In this document: piece after piece, positions 43,127 through 51,720 of the stretch
Layout: the number at the start of each line of letters is the position of its first letter
Numbering within the stretch: position 1 is the first letter of the stretch
From: Henriciella pelagia
Lineage (GTDB): Bacteria; Pseudomonadota; Alphaproteobacteria; Caulobacterales; Hyphomonadaceae
Length of the DNA stretch: 64,000 bases
Reading direction: 5' to 3'
Assembly (NCBI RefSeq): GCF_002088945.1
Contig: NZ_NCSU01000006.1
Span: 186,001-250,000, forward strand
Made by a program: the position numbers and the translations under genes
The notes under the pieces: model-generated
The model's input: the letters and a program-made list of their open reading frames with translations, nothing else
What the model was told of the DNA's origin: nothing
Databases searched by the model: none

Positions 43127-43135
43127 TGTGGACAA
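43127..43135. promoter_or_regulatory. DnaA-box-like site 1
   Basis: TGTGGACAA, reverse complement TTGTCCACA, differs in one base from the TTATCCACA DnaA box. It lies 56 bases past the CtrA box. Confidence 0.4.
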
Positions 43136-43241
43136 GCCAGTTCGCGTCTCAGGCGAGTCCGGCGCACACCCTGTAATTGCTGTTCCAGATTGCGCCGCAC
43201 CCCACAGGCCGTCCGGCGATCAGCACGACCAACGTGATGTC

Positions 43242-43250
43242 TGTGGAAAA
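43242..43250. promoter_or_regulatory. DnaA-box-like site 2
   Basis: TGTGGAAAA, reverse complement TTTTCCACA, is one base from the DnaA consensus and in the same orientation as site 1, 107 bases away. Confidence 0.4.
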
Positions 43251-43334
43251 CCCCACCCGAGAGGTTTGACGCTTGATTAAAACGCGCCGCTCGGAAACAT
43301 TCAGACAGGCAAAATAGGACGAAGGGGAGGGGGC

Positions 43335-44162
43335 GTGCCAGACTTTGGTTCATTTCTCGACGATCTGCCATCGCAGATCATTCTGGGCATACTGGTCAAC
43401 GGCGCCACGGCGCTCCTGACCTATATTGCGCTGCAGGCCTTCAGGAGTGTCAGAAGCTCCGGCGCGGGCATGGTGAGCGGACTGGCCAGCGTGCGCCAGG
43501 GCGTCGAGCAGACGCTGCGCGCGGCCTTCAATGTGGTGTCGGTCAACCCCGTCATGACCGCCTGGCGCGCCGTGGTCTGGCTGCTTTTCGTACTCGGCAT
43601 GATCGTCAAATATCTCGGCAGCGTGATCGGCCTCTATCTGGCCTTTTCCTTCCAGTTCGCCTCTGCGGACAATGCAACACCGCTCGCCGTCTGGGTGCTG
43701 CCCGGCCTGATTGTCGGCCTGGCGCTGATCTTCCGGTTCGGCCGACAGGTCATTGGCGGGATCGGCTTTCTTTTCACGCTCCTGCCCCTGACCTTCGCCT
43801 TCTCCATCATCACCATTAATCTCGGCTACTGGCTGCTCCTGCCCTGTTATGCCTTTACCGCGATCTTCTTCGACCTTCCGCTGGCTGAGACATATGCGGT
43901 CTGGAAAGAGGGGCTGGAACAAGTAGCGGTCGGCTCCGTCACGATGACGCGGGACTTTATCGACTTCATCACAATGCTCACCGGCGAGGGGGCCTTCCAG
44001 GGCCTGTCACCGACAGTGGCAATGTTCTGCTTCTTCGTCTCCGGCTTCTTCGCAATCACCGCCATCGTGGTTGCGGTGTCCTGTATCTTCCACAATACGC
44101 CGCCCCGGCCAAAACCGAGGAAGCGCCCGAAGCCGGTGAACAGAAGCATGCAGCATGGATAG
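43335..44162 (+). CDS. Hypothetical polytopic membrane protein
   Basis: A 275-residue protein with about six hydrophobic helices (for example AVVWLLFVLGMIVKYLGSVI, TPLAVWVLPGLIVGLALIF, FLFTLLPLTFAFSIITIN) and a basic Pro/Lys/Arg-rich C-terminal tail (PPRPKPRKRPKPVNR). The start is GTG 43335 behind GAAGGGGAGG. No family is recognised. It overlaps the SNase gene by eight bases, so they are translationally coupled. The upstream region carries CtrA and DnaA-type motifs. Confidence 0.6.
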   Translation: MPDFGSFLDDLPSQIILGILVNGATALLTYIALQAFRSVRSSGAGMVSGLASVRQGVEQTLRAAFNVVSVNPVMTAWRAVVWLLFVLGMIVKYLGSVIGLYLAFSFQFASADNATPLAVWVLPGLIVGLALIFRFGRQVIGGIGFLFTLLPLTFAFSIITINLGYWLLLPCYAFTAIFFDLPLAETYAVWKEGLEQVAVGSVTMTRDFIDFITMLTGEGAFQGLSPTVAMFCFFVSGFFAITAIVVAVSCIFHNTPPRPKPRKRPKPVNRSMQHG

Positions 44163-44628
44163 GCGCTGGCCGGTTGCGTACTCGGCCGCGCTCATCGGCC
44201 TCGCTGCCTGCAATAGCGGCGGGTATGAACAGCCGCCCAATCTCTGCGAGGCGGCGGGCACGCGCTGTGTCAGCGTGCCGGTGCGTGACCTCCTGGCCGT
44301 CGATGGCGACACGTTTGAGCTCAGACGCCTCAGCGCGAGCGGCGGCGAGCAGCGGGTGCGGCTGCGCCTCATCGGATGGGACAGCCCCGAGACAGGCGAC
44401 GCCGCCCAGTGCCCGGAAGAAAACGCACTCGGCCAGAAGACCGAAGCTCGCGCCCGCGAGATGTTCGCCGAGGGCAGCAAGGTCACCTTCCTGCCGGAAG
44501 GCACCGACCAATACGGCCGCACCCGCGCCCACGTCTACCTCGACGGGGTGCATATCGGCTGGCTCCTCTCAAAGGACGGGCTGGCCCAGCCGCTGGAAGA
44601 GGGCAGGCAGGTGGATTGGTGTGGGTAG
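44155..44628 (+). CDS. Thermonuclease family (SNase-like) lipoprotein
   Basis: A 157-residue staphylococcal-nuclease-fold protein. The N-terminus has a lipobox-like LAAC (Cys at about 19). The SNase core shows VDGDTFEL, RVRLRLIGWDSPET with the substrate Arg and metal-binding Asp, and the DQYGRTRAHVYLDG segment. It probably degrades or binds nucleic acid outside the inner membrane. It is coupled to the membrane protein gene upstream. The AT-rich ATPase gene begins 191 bases downstream. Confidence 0.85.
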   Translation: MDRRWPVAYSAALIGLAACNSGGYEQPPNLCEAAGTRCVSVPVRDLLAVDGDTFELRRLSASGGEQRVRLRLIGWDSPETGDAAQCPEENALGQKTEARAREMFAEGSKVTFLPEGTDQYGRTRAHVYLDGVHIGWLLSKDGLAQPLEEGRQVDWCG

Positions 44629-44819
44629 GGCGGTCCCCTCAATGAGGATGCGAAGCTAGGTGCTTGACCAGATTTGCCTCGGTCCGCTTGTCCCTTCATC
44701 GGACTCCCGGCAGGTTCCAAGGAGGCCAGATTCTTCGTGCGGTCGAAAATTCATCCTCGGGGGCACTCGTTGTCCGTAAAGTGTGTAGCAAACAGTCCTG
44801 CGGTTTGAGGAATACAAAT

Positions 44820-47009
44820 ATGGAACGCGTCACAGTTAGCTTCGAACATTGTTACGGTATCAAGAAGATGGATGCCGAATTCGATTTTTCGAAGAAAGCC
44901 GCGCAGCTAATCTATGCTCCAAACGGTGCCATGAAATCGTCGTTCGCGACGACATTCTTGGATCATAGTTCTTCGTCGGATTCACGAGACCGAATTTACC
45001 CAGATCGCCCAACGAAACGTGCCATCTTCGATCATGAGGGCAATGAGTTGTCGGCGGACAGCATCTTTGTTGTCCAGCCTTACAATGCTGAATACCAATC
45101 TGGCCGTGTTTCAACTCTTCTAGTGAATAAGGAGCTGAAGGAGGAGTATGACGCCATTCTCAAGAACATTCGAGAAAAAGAAGAAGCCCTAATTTCAAAA
45201 GTCAAAAAGGATGCGGGCGTTCGGTCAGGCATCGAAGAGATCATTTCAACAGTGATTTCGAAGAAGCCCGACAATCTGTTGCGGTCGCTAGAGCGCGTAC
45301 GAGCCGAAGTCAACGAAGAGGAATTTGATAGCTCGCTAGACGGCATCAAGCTTGGCTCACTTTTTAACGACAAAGTAGAAAGCTTTCTAGCCGATCCCGA
45401 CATTAAGGCCGCACTGGAAGATTACACGGCGACATATGACTCCCTGCTCGAGAAGTCCCGATTTTTTCGCAAAGGAGTGTTTAACCACTATCAAGCCGGA
45501 GAGATCGCTAAGCAGCTGAAGAACCATGGATTTTTCCAAGCTGATCACAAGGTGTATCTCAACTCCAACGGCGAGGAAACTAAGGTTGAGACCGAGAAGG
45601 AACTTGAGGAACTGATCTCCCAAGAGCTGGAGACCATTCTTTCGAGCAACGCCTTGAAGTCTCAATTCGAAAAGATCGACAAAAAACTCTCCAATAGAGA
45701 ACTACGAGAGTTCAGAGAGTTTCTGCTACAAAATCAGATGCTTATTCCGCGCTTTAAAAACGTGGAAGTGTTCAAAGAAGATTTGTTGAAGTCATACTTA
45801 ATGCTGCACAAGGACGAGTTTAATGAACTGATGGAAGAGTTCGCAGTCGGCAAGAAACGTCTCGATGAAATTACAAAGGAAGCGTCTGACCAAGCCACAC
45901 AGTGGCAAGAAGTGATCAACATCTTCAATCGCCGTTTCTCTGTCCCTTTCAAGGTTAGCATCGAAAACAAGCAGGATGTAATTCTAAAGCGCGCTACTCC
46001 GAACATCGGATTCACTTTTGAGGATGGTTCCCACGAGACTGTAGTCGTGGACCGTTCGAAGCTTGTTGATGTACTGAGCAATGGCGAACGACGAGCTCTC
46101 TATATCCTCAATATTATATTTGAAGTTGAGGCGCGCAAGAGCGACAGCGTCGAAACTCTATTCATAATTGATGATATTGCTGACTCATTCGACTACAAGA
46201 ATAAGTACGCGATTGTTGAATACCTTTGCGATATTCTCGCCGAGCCACATTTTCGCCAGATCATCCTGACGCACAATTACGATTTTTATCGAACGGTTTG
46301 GAAGCGCTTAGACTTAAGTGGCGCAAATTTCCACATCTCCAAAACCGCAGAGAAAATCGAGTTGTCGAAAGAGACCATGTACAGTGATCCATTTGAAAAA
46401 TGGAAAAAAGCGGCAAACAATTCGGCCAAGCAGGATGCTCTACTCGCTATGGTTCCCTTTGTTCGGAACTTGGCCGAGTATTGCGGCTTCGAAGAGGAAT
46501 ACAAAAAGCTCACAAGTCTGCTGCACAGAAAAAGTGACAGCGACACCATCAAGATATCTGAGCTGTTGGCGATCTATTCTAAGGTTTTAAATGGAAAAGA
46601 ATTTGAAACCGAACTTCCGTCAGATTCTTTGGTTGTCCCTCTCATATTGAAAACCGCCAACGAAGTAGCCGGAGCTCCTGAAACGGCTTTAGATCTCGAG
46701 AAAAAAGTAGTGCTTTCTATAGCTATTAGACTGATAGCCGAAAAGAAAATGATAGAGCTAATCAATGACGCTGATTACGTTGCCGGCCTCAGCAGCAACC
46801 AGACGGCCAAGTTACTCAAAAGGTTCAAAGAAAAAATCGGACACGATGCATCGTTCCAGCCGCTCACGGCTTTAATGGACAGAGTAAACTTGATGACTCC
46901 GGAAAACATTCATTTGAACTCGTTCATGTACGAACCGCTCTTAGACATGTCGATAGAACATTTGTCGAAATTGCACTCTGAGTTGAAAGTTGCCTGCGAG
47001 CCAGCATAG
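44820..47009 (+). CDS. SMC/ABC-like AAA ATPase with atypical Walker A, putative defence gene
   Basis: A 729-residue ATPase of the RecF/SMC/AAA_13-like group, not assigned further. Walker A at 33-41 reads APNGAMKSS: Lys39 and Ser40 are kept, but the usual GKS glycine is Met. A helical, charged insertion covers about 100-370. The ABC signature is LSNGERR (419-425), Walker B LFIIDDIADS (447-456) and the H-loop LTHN (483-486). The 520-729 region is helical and lacks a recognisable nuclease motif. Base composition is clearly lower in GC than the flanks (one sampled 60-base line is 27 G+C). It sits alone between SNase and uvrB, suggesting recent transfer. ATG 44820 is the start; an open frame upstream lacks protein-like sequence. 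Confidence 0.8.
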   Translation: MERVTVSFEHCYGIKKMDAEFDFSKKAAQLIYAPNGAMKSSFATTFLDHSSSSDSRDRIYPDRPTKRAIFDHEGNELSADSIFVVQPYNAEYQSGRVSTLLVNKELKEEYDAILKNIREKEEALISKVKKDAGVRSGIEEIISTVISKKPDNLLRSLERVRAEVNEEEFDSSLDGIKLGSLFNDKVESFLADPDIKAALEDYTATYDSLLEKSRFFRKGVFNHYQAGEIAKQLKNHGFFQADHKVYLNSNGEETKVETEKELEELISQELETILSSNALKSQFEKIDKKLSNRELREFREFLLQNQMLIPRFKNVEVFKEDLLKSYLMLHKDEFNELMEEFAVGKKRLDEITKEASDQATQWQEVINIFNRRFSVPFKVSIENKQDVILKRATPNIGFTFEDGSHETVVVDRSKLVDVLSNGERRALYILNIIFEVEARKSDSVETLFIIDDIADSFDYKNKYAIVEYLCDILAEPHFRQIILTHNYDFYRTVWKRLDLSGANFHISKTAEKIELSKETMYSDPFEKWKKAANNSAKQDALLAMVPFVRNLAEYCGFEEEYKKLTSLLHRKSDSDTIKISELLAIYSKVLNGKEFETELPSDSLVVPLILKTANEVAGAPETALDLEKKVVLSIAIRLIAEKKMIELINDADYVAGLSSNQTAKLLKRFKEKIGHDASFQPLTALMDRVNLMTPENIHLNSFMYEPLLDMSIEHLSKLHSELKVACEPA

Positions 47010-47023
47010 TTGTGCAATGAGCC

Positions 47024-49225
47024 CTAAAGCCCCAGCTCCTCCTCCCGCAGCTTCTTCACCTCGTCCCGCAGTCTCGCCGCTTCCTCAAATTCCAAATTCG
47101 CGGCCGCTTCGCGCATCTGTTTTTCCAGGTCGGCGATGACGGCTTTGAGGTTGTGGCCTGAGCCGGGCTCCAGCGCCGGAGCCTTGTCTTCCGAGACCCC
47201 GCGCGGGAGGCGGCGGGATTTGCCGCCCTTGAGTTGCTGGGACTTGCCGCGGCTCTCGCCGAGATCCTTGAGGATGTCCGCGACGGCGCGCTTGATCGTG
47301 GTCGGCGTGATGCCGTGTTCCTCATTGTGCGCGATCTGCTTCTCGCGGCGCCGTTCGGTCTCGTCCATGGCGCGCTGCATCGAGCCGGTGATCTTGTCCG
47401 CATAGAGCACGACCCGAGCTTCCGCGTTCCGCGCGGCCCGGCCAATCGTCTGGACCAGAGAGGTCTCGGAGCGCAGGAAGCCTTCCTTGTCCGCATCGAG
47501 AATGCCGACAAAGCCGCATTCGGGAATATCGAGCCCCTCGCGCAAGAGGTTGATGCCGACCAGCACATCGAACTCGCCAAGGCGCAGGTCGCGGATGATC
47601 TCGATCCGCTCCACCGTGTCGATGTCGGAGTGCATGTAGCGCACTTTGACCCCATTCTCATGGAGATATTCGGTGAGGTCCTCGGCCATCTTCTTGGTCA
47701 GAGTGGTGACGAGCGAGCGCATGCCCTTGGCCGCGACCGCCTTCACCTCGGCCATCAGGTCATCGACCTGGTTGATGTTGCCGTTTTCCTTGGTGCCGGT
47801 GACCGGGCGCACCTCCACTGGCGGATCGACAAGTCCCGTTGGACGGATCACCTGCTCGGTGAAGACCCCGCCCGTCTGTTCCAGCTCCCACGGCCCCGGC
47901 GTCGCCGAGACGTGCACGGTCTGCGGCCGCATCGCCTCCCATTCGGGGAATTTCAGCGGCCGGTTGTCGATACATGAAGGCAGGCGGAAGCCATATTCGG
48001 CCAGCGTCGATTTGCGGTTGAAGTCGCCTTTGAACATGGCGCCGATCTGCGGCACGGTCTGGTGGCTCTCATCGACGAAGACGAGGGCGTTCTCCGGCAG
48101 GTATTCGAACATGGTCGGCGGCGGCTCGCCGGGCTTGCGACCGGTGAGATAGCGCGAATAGTTCTCGATGCCGTTACAGCTGCCCGTCGCGGCCATCATT
48201 TCGAGGTCATAAGTGGTGCGCTGTTCGATGCGCTGCGCCTCGAGCAGTTTGCCATGCTTCTCGAAATGGGCGAGCGTTTCCTTCAGCTCCTGCTTGATGG
48301 CGCCGATGGCATTGTTGAGCGTCGGACGCGGCGTCACATAGTGGCTGTTCGCGTAAAGCTTGATCGCCGGCAGCTCCTGGATCTTCTTGCCGGTCAGCGG
48401 GTCAAATTCGACAATGCTCTCCAGTTCGTCGCCGAAGAAGGAGAGCTTCCAGGCGCAGTCATCATAGTGCGCCGGGAAGATGTCGAGCACGTCGCCCTTG
48501 AGGCGGAAGCTGCCGCGCTGGAAGGCGGCGTCGTTGCGCGTATAGTGCAGGCCGACCAGCTTCTGCGCCACTTCGCGCGGATCGATGCGCTGGCCTTCCT
48601 CCAGCTTGAACGTCATCGATGTGTAGGTCTCGACCGAACCGATACCGTAAATGCACGAGACCGACGCCACGATGATCACATCATCGCGCTCCAGGATCGC
48701 CCGCGTCGCCGAATGGCGCATCCGGTCGATCGCCTCATTGATGGAGGATTCCTTCTCGATATAGAGGTCCGAGCGCGGCACATAGGCTTCCGGCTGGTAA
48801 TAGTCGTAATAGGAGACGAAATACTCCACCGCATTGTCCGGGAAGAAGGATTTCATCTCGCCATAGAGCTGCGCGGCGAGTGTCTTGTTCGGCGCGAGGA
48901 TCAGGGCCGGGCGCTGCACCGCCTCAATGACCTTGGCCATGGTGAAGGTCTTGCCGGTGCCGGTCGCGCCGAGGAGGACCTGGTCGCGCTCGCCCTGCTG
49001 GATGCCCTCCACGAGTTCGGGGATGGCGGTGCGCTGGTCGCCGGCCGGCTCATAGTCGGACGCGACCTTGAAGCGCTTGCCGCCCTCGATCTTCTCCCAC
49101 TGCCGGTCCGGCCTGTGCGGCGTCCAGTTGTCGGACGGCAGCCCGCCCGCCGCATCGCGCGCCGCGCCAGACCAGTTGAATGTCGCGCCTGCATCAGCGA
49201 CGCCGGAAGAAGGGGAACGAGCCAT
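47024..49225 (-). CDS. uvrB: Excinuclease ABC subunit B
   Basis: A 733-residue DNA-damage recognition helicase of nucleotide excision repair. Walker A is [17 protein letters not shown], the beta-hairpin segment is [20 protein letters not shown], and the DEAD-like box is VFVDESHQT. Helicase motifs IV-VI follow ([23 protein letters not shown]). The C-terminal UVR domain ([20 protein letters not shown]) binds UvrC. The N-terminus is about 60 residues longer than usual and Gly/Ala-rich before DYEPAGDQ. It is flanked on both sides by genes of accessory character. Confidence 0.97.
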   Translation of the reverse strand: MARSPSSGVADAGATFNWSGAARDAAGGLPSDNWTPHRPDRQWEKIEGGKRFKVASDYEPAGDQRTAIPELVEGIQQGERDQVLLGATGTGKTFTMAKVIEAVQRPALILAPNKTLAAQLYGEMKSFFPDNAVEYFVSYYDYYQPEAYVPRSDLYIEKESSINEAIDRMRHSATRAILERDDVIIVASVSCIYGIGSVETYTSMTFKLEEGQRIDPREVAQKLVGLHYTRNDAAFQRGSFRLKGDVLDIFPAHYDDCAWKLSFFGDELESIVEFDPLTGKKIQELPAIKLYANSHYVTPRPTLNNAIGAIKQELKETLAHFEKHGKLLEAQRIEQRTTYDLEMMAATGSCNGIENYSRYLTGRKPGEPPPTMFEYLPENALVFVDESHQTVPQIGAMFKGDFNRKSTLAEYGFRLPSCIDNRPLKFPEWEAMRPQTVHVSATPGPWELEQTGGVFTEQVIRPTGLVDPPVEVRPVTGTKENGNINQVDDLMAEVKAVAAKGMRSLVTTLTKKMAEDLTEYLHENGVKVRYMHSDIDTVERIEIIRDLRLGEFDVLVGINLLREGLDIPECGFVGILDADKEGFLRSETSLVQTIGRAARNAEARVVLYADKITGSMQRAMDETERRREKQIAHNEEHGITPTTIKRAVADILKDLGESRGKSQQLKGGKSRRLPRGVSEDKAPALEPGSGHNLKAVIADLEKQMREAAANLEFEEAARLRDEVKKLREEELGL

Positions 49226-49355
49226 GAACGCGAAGATGGTGCGGACGGGCAGGAAGGTAAAGGGGGAGCTGCTGACAGGGGTGTGTCAGGAGTGGTGCCG
49301 ATTGTATTTATCGGAAAAACATCTTTAGATTGCAATAGTGGCCAATGGAGCGATC

Positions 49356-49691
49356 ATGTTCGAGTTTCGCGATAGTGTTCGGGACACCGATGAAGTGATC
49401 GAGCTTCTCGAAGAAGCGGCTGGCGAGACCTGCCGGGCCATCGAACTCGCGGACGACTATCTGGTCGCGGCTATTAGTCCGTGCTTGGGGCCTGAGACAG
49501 ACCGCATCCTCCACCTTTTGATCGCGGCACCTGAAATGCTGGCACTCCTGGAAGCCGTAGCCTCCGGCGATCTGCCGCAAGACTTTCGTAATCGAGCGCA
49601 TGCGATAGTCTCGGCTGTTAGAGGGGAAAGCAGCCGGGAGCTGGATGGCACGTCAGAACTGGGATCGCAGAGAAGTCACGCTCGCGATTGA
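49356..49691 (+). CDS. Small protein with a phage-type signature, coupled to an HNH endonuclease
   Basis: A 111-residue protein starting at ATG 49356 behind GGAG. The middle segment LLIAAPEMLALLEAVASGDL and the following RAHAIVSAVRG resemble the LIAAAPELLxALE...RAxAAIxKA motif common in small phage proteins of unknown function. The 3' end overlaps the HNH gene by 47 bases. It could be an accessory or immunity factor; there is no direct evidence. It is divergent from uvrB. Confidence 0.6.
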   Translation: MFEFRDSVRDTDEVIELLEEAAGETCRAIELADDYLVAAISPCLGPETDRILHLLIAAPEMLALLEAVASGDLPQDFRNRAHAIVSAVRGESSRELDGTSELGSQRSHARD

Positions 49692-50376
49692 GCTTTACAC
49701 GCGGCTGCCATTCGGGCGGCTGCATAGCGGCAATCCAGAGATTATCGCACTCGCCGGACAGATCGGGCGCACGCCGAGTGCGCTGGCCATGAAACTCGTG
49801 AATCTTGCGTCGCTGGATGAGGATTTAGACCGGAGGGGTCTTGGAAACGCATCCTCGCTGGACAGAGAGGTATGGGCGGACTTCACCGCGCATCCGACGC
49901 AATTTATTGAGCGCGCTAGGCGGATCGTCAGCGAAATCTTCTACAATGAAGCGGAGCAATCAGTTGTGCTCGAAGTCGCCGAAGGCAAGGAAGTCGAGCG
50001 CACGGTGAAAGTGCGCCAGAACCAACGGGTCTTTCGGGAGATCGTCCTCCCGTCTTACGACAATCAATGCGCTGTAATCGGTAAAGTCTCGCCAGAATTG
50101 CTGACTGCAAGCCATATCGTTCCATGGAGGGCGCGGGAAGATACGCGCCTCGATCCCCGAAACGGCATTAGCCTCAACCCGTTGCATGACCGCGCATTCG
50201 ACCGCGGAATGATTTCGTTTCGCGACGATCTGAGCATGCTGGTGTCCTCGAAGATCATTGTCCCGGATCATGTCCGATCACTGTTCAACGAAGATATCCG
50301 TTTGAAACCCGCAAAATTTCGACCGCTGCCGGAGTATCTTGCATATCACAGGGATGAAGTCTTCGAGGTAAACTAG
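49645..50376 (+). CDS. HNH endonuclease (HNH_2, restriction-type)
   Basis: A 243-residue protein. The C-terminal HNH_2 domain has YDNQCAVIG, the catalytic His157 in TASHIVPW, Asn173 in RNGISLNPLHD and His181, then FDRGMISFRDD. The N-terminal 100 residues are helical (VTLAIELYTRLPFGRLHSGN, GRTPSALAMKLVNLASLDED) and resemble those of stand-alone putative HNH restriction proteins. Such proteins are often found in defence or mobile contexts. It overlaps the small upstream gene. No methyltransferase is nearby. Confidence 0.85.
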   Translation: MARQNWDRREVTLAIELYTRLPFGRLHSGNPEIIALAGQIGRTPSALAMKLVNLASLDEDLDRRGLGNASSLDREVWADFTAHPTQFIERARRIVSEIFYNEAEQSVVLEVAEGKEVERTVKVRQNQRVFREIVLPSYDNQCAVIGKVSPELLTASHIVPWRAREDTRLDPRNGISLNPLHDRAFDRGMISFRDDLSMLVSSKIIVPDHVRSLFNEDIRLKPAKFRPLPEYLAYHRDEVFEVN

Positions 50377-50710
50377 GCATTTCCCAATGCAATAAGGTTT
50401 GCTTCTCCTCTCCCGTGCACGGGGGAGGTGGGCGGCGTAGCTGCTCTGAGGAGGGAGCTACAAAATGCACTGCTTCCCCCTCCGCCCTTGGGGCACCTCC
50501 CCCGCAGGCGGGGGAGGGGGGCTTACCCTCTAACGCCTCGACTCGGATCAATCGCTACACCCGCGCTTCCCTCAGCGCCTTGTGCCGCGTTCTTTCTCGG
50601 TTCATCGCGCTAGCAATTGGGCGGGTCGTTGATGGCATGAGAACGGACGAAGCCTTTCGACTTCGCCCGTTCCGGCTGCGTTGCGTCCCCACTCGCCCGC
50701 AGACTGTCCG
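50377..50710. other. Intergenic region with palindromic repeat
   Basis: A 334-base gap between the HNH gene and the membrane protein gene at 50711. The left half holds the repeat element described at 50401-50525. The right half (50530-50710) contains nothing I can recognise. Confidence 0.6.
50401..50525. repeat. Palindromic intergenic repeat element
   Basis: Three inverted repeats in a row. CCTCTCCCGTGCACGGGGGAGG (one short imperfect palindrome, given here in two adjoining pieces: CCTCTCCCGTG and CACGGGGGAGG) is at 50407-50427. GTAGCT...AGCTAC surrounds CTGAGGAGGG in the middle. CCTCCCCCGC-AG-GCGGGGGAGG is at 50496-50517. The style matches small, REP-like elements scattered between genes in this group. 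Only one copy is in this window. Confidence 0.65.
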
Positions 50711-51556
50711 CTAGGCTGTTGGATTACCTAGCGGGATGGTTGCAGCGGGTGCCGCCCGCTTCTTCGGCCGCTTGCCGGCCTGCCAGCCCCATGCGCCGGC
50801 GACAATGCCCATGGCCATGCCGACGAGCCACAGCACCGAGGCTGGAACCGCTGCATAGGCTTGCGTCACGGCGCGCCAGGCGTCGCTGTCTCCCCAGACG
50901 AAGAAGCCGCTATACATGACCAGCGTTCCGATCAGGGCGAGCGTAAAGGGCAGGGTTGGCCGCCCATTGCGATAGTCCCGCCAGACCATGATGGCGAGCA
51001 GGATGACAGCGAAGCCGACAGCGATCGTCACGCCCTCGGCGAATTTCGGCAGGTCCTGCGGCCCCATGATGACAAAGCCCGGCACGTAATTATTGACGAT
51101 GCGCCCGACGACCGGCCCGATCAGCAGGGTGATCGTTGCCAACATGTAGCGTGAATGGCGGTGGACATTCCGCCGGTTGCGGAGCGCCAGCGCGAAGAAC
51201 AGGCAGACGAGGAAAGTGGCGACGAGGTCGGCCGGTGACAGCCGGATTCCGAACATCTGCGTGAAGATCCCGTCGCCCGTGACCATGTTCTGTGTCGTCA
51301 GCAGGCCGCCTACCGTGAAGAAGGGGATGAGCGCGAGGCTCGACAGGCCAAGCCACTTGTGCGCGCTTCGCTTGCGATTATGGATCGTCCAGTTCTGCGC
51401 CATGATGAGCACGATCCAGAGCGTTGCCGTGATGCCGTGCAGGTGATTGGCAAAGGAGGATTCCTTCAGGACTGCGAAATAGGAGGGCCAGAAGGCTGCA
51501 AAGGTCGCGATCAGGAAGGCGCCGACATAATAGTGGGCTCGTGGAAAAGGTAGCAT
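50711..51556 (-). CDS. Hypothetical membrane protein (six to eight helices)
   Basis: A 281-residue protein starting at ATG 51556 behind GGGAG. Hydrophobic helices include YYVGAFLIATFAAFWPSYF, ITATLWIVLIMAQNWTI and IAVGFAVILLAIMVW. His residues sit in or near the helices (HLHGITATLW, HRHSRYMLATITLL), reminiscent of heme-binding DUF2306-type proteins, but I do not claim membership. It is divergent from a membrane-anchored regulator 164 bases away, and the two are probably functionally linked. Confidence 0.65.
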   Translation of the reverse strand: MLPFPRAHYYVGAFLIATFAAFWPSYFAVLKESSFANHLHGITATLWIVLIMAQNWTIHNRKRSAHKWLGLSSLALIPFFTVGGLLTTQNMVTGDGIFTQMFGIRLSPADLVATFLVCLFFALALRNRRNVHRHSRYMLATITLLIGPVVGRIVNNYVPGFVIMGPQDLPKFAEGVTIAVGFAVILLAIMVWRDYRNGRPTLPFTLALIGTLVMYSGFFVWGDSDAWRAVTQAYAAVPASVLWLVGMAMGIVAGAWGWQAGKRPKKRAAPAATIPLGNPTA

Positions 51557-51720
51557 GCTCATCTCCCGCATTGGATGACCGACAGCTGAACCCGGTCCTG
51601 CAGCGATTTCTACAGGCGGCGCGGCCGTGACCGCTCCTGGCCGCCGCCATGACCGCAATTGTCCGTTCATCTTTGCTGCGGTAGGCATCGGAAGAAGGAA
51701 GGACGTAAGGCAGGGCAGGT

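Larger units (their letters stand above)
42181..43334. other. Long intergenic region without a convincing gene
   Basis: About 1.15 kb between lipoprotein B and the membrane protein at 43335. Several reading frames of 75-150 codons are open, but none has a ribosome binding site, a plausible protein composition or a family match. A strong hairpin lies at 42307-42346. The stretch 42440-43020 is rich in short inverted repeats and pyrimidines on the plus strand. The right end becomes AT-richer and holds a CtrA box and two DnaA-like boxes. An unrecognised structured RNA is possible; I found no tmRNA tag, RNase P or SRP signature. Confidence 0.6.

Noticed and set aside
42181-43334. Chromosomal origin of replication
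   Set aside because: CtrA and DnaA-like sites are suggestive, but there are only two imperfect DnaA boxes and none of the usual neighbours (hemE, dnaA, parAB). Kept as a finding, not as an origin call.
44714-44727. Fourteen-base match GTTCCAAGGAGGCC to 59676-59689
   Set aside because: The shared part is centred on a ribosome-binding-site core; chance plus functional constraint explains it, and no further similarity follows.
47024-49375. Plus-strand open frame of over 400 codons opposite uvrB
   Set aside because: Shadow of uvrB; no start signal or motif.
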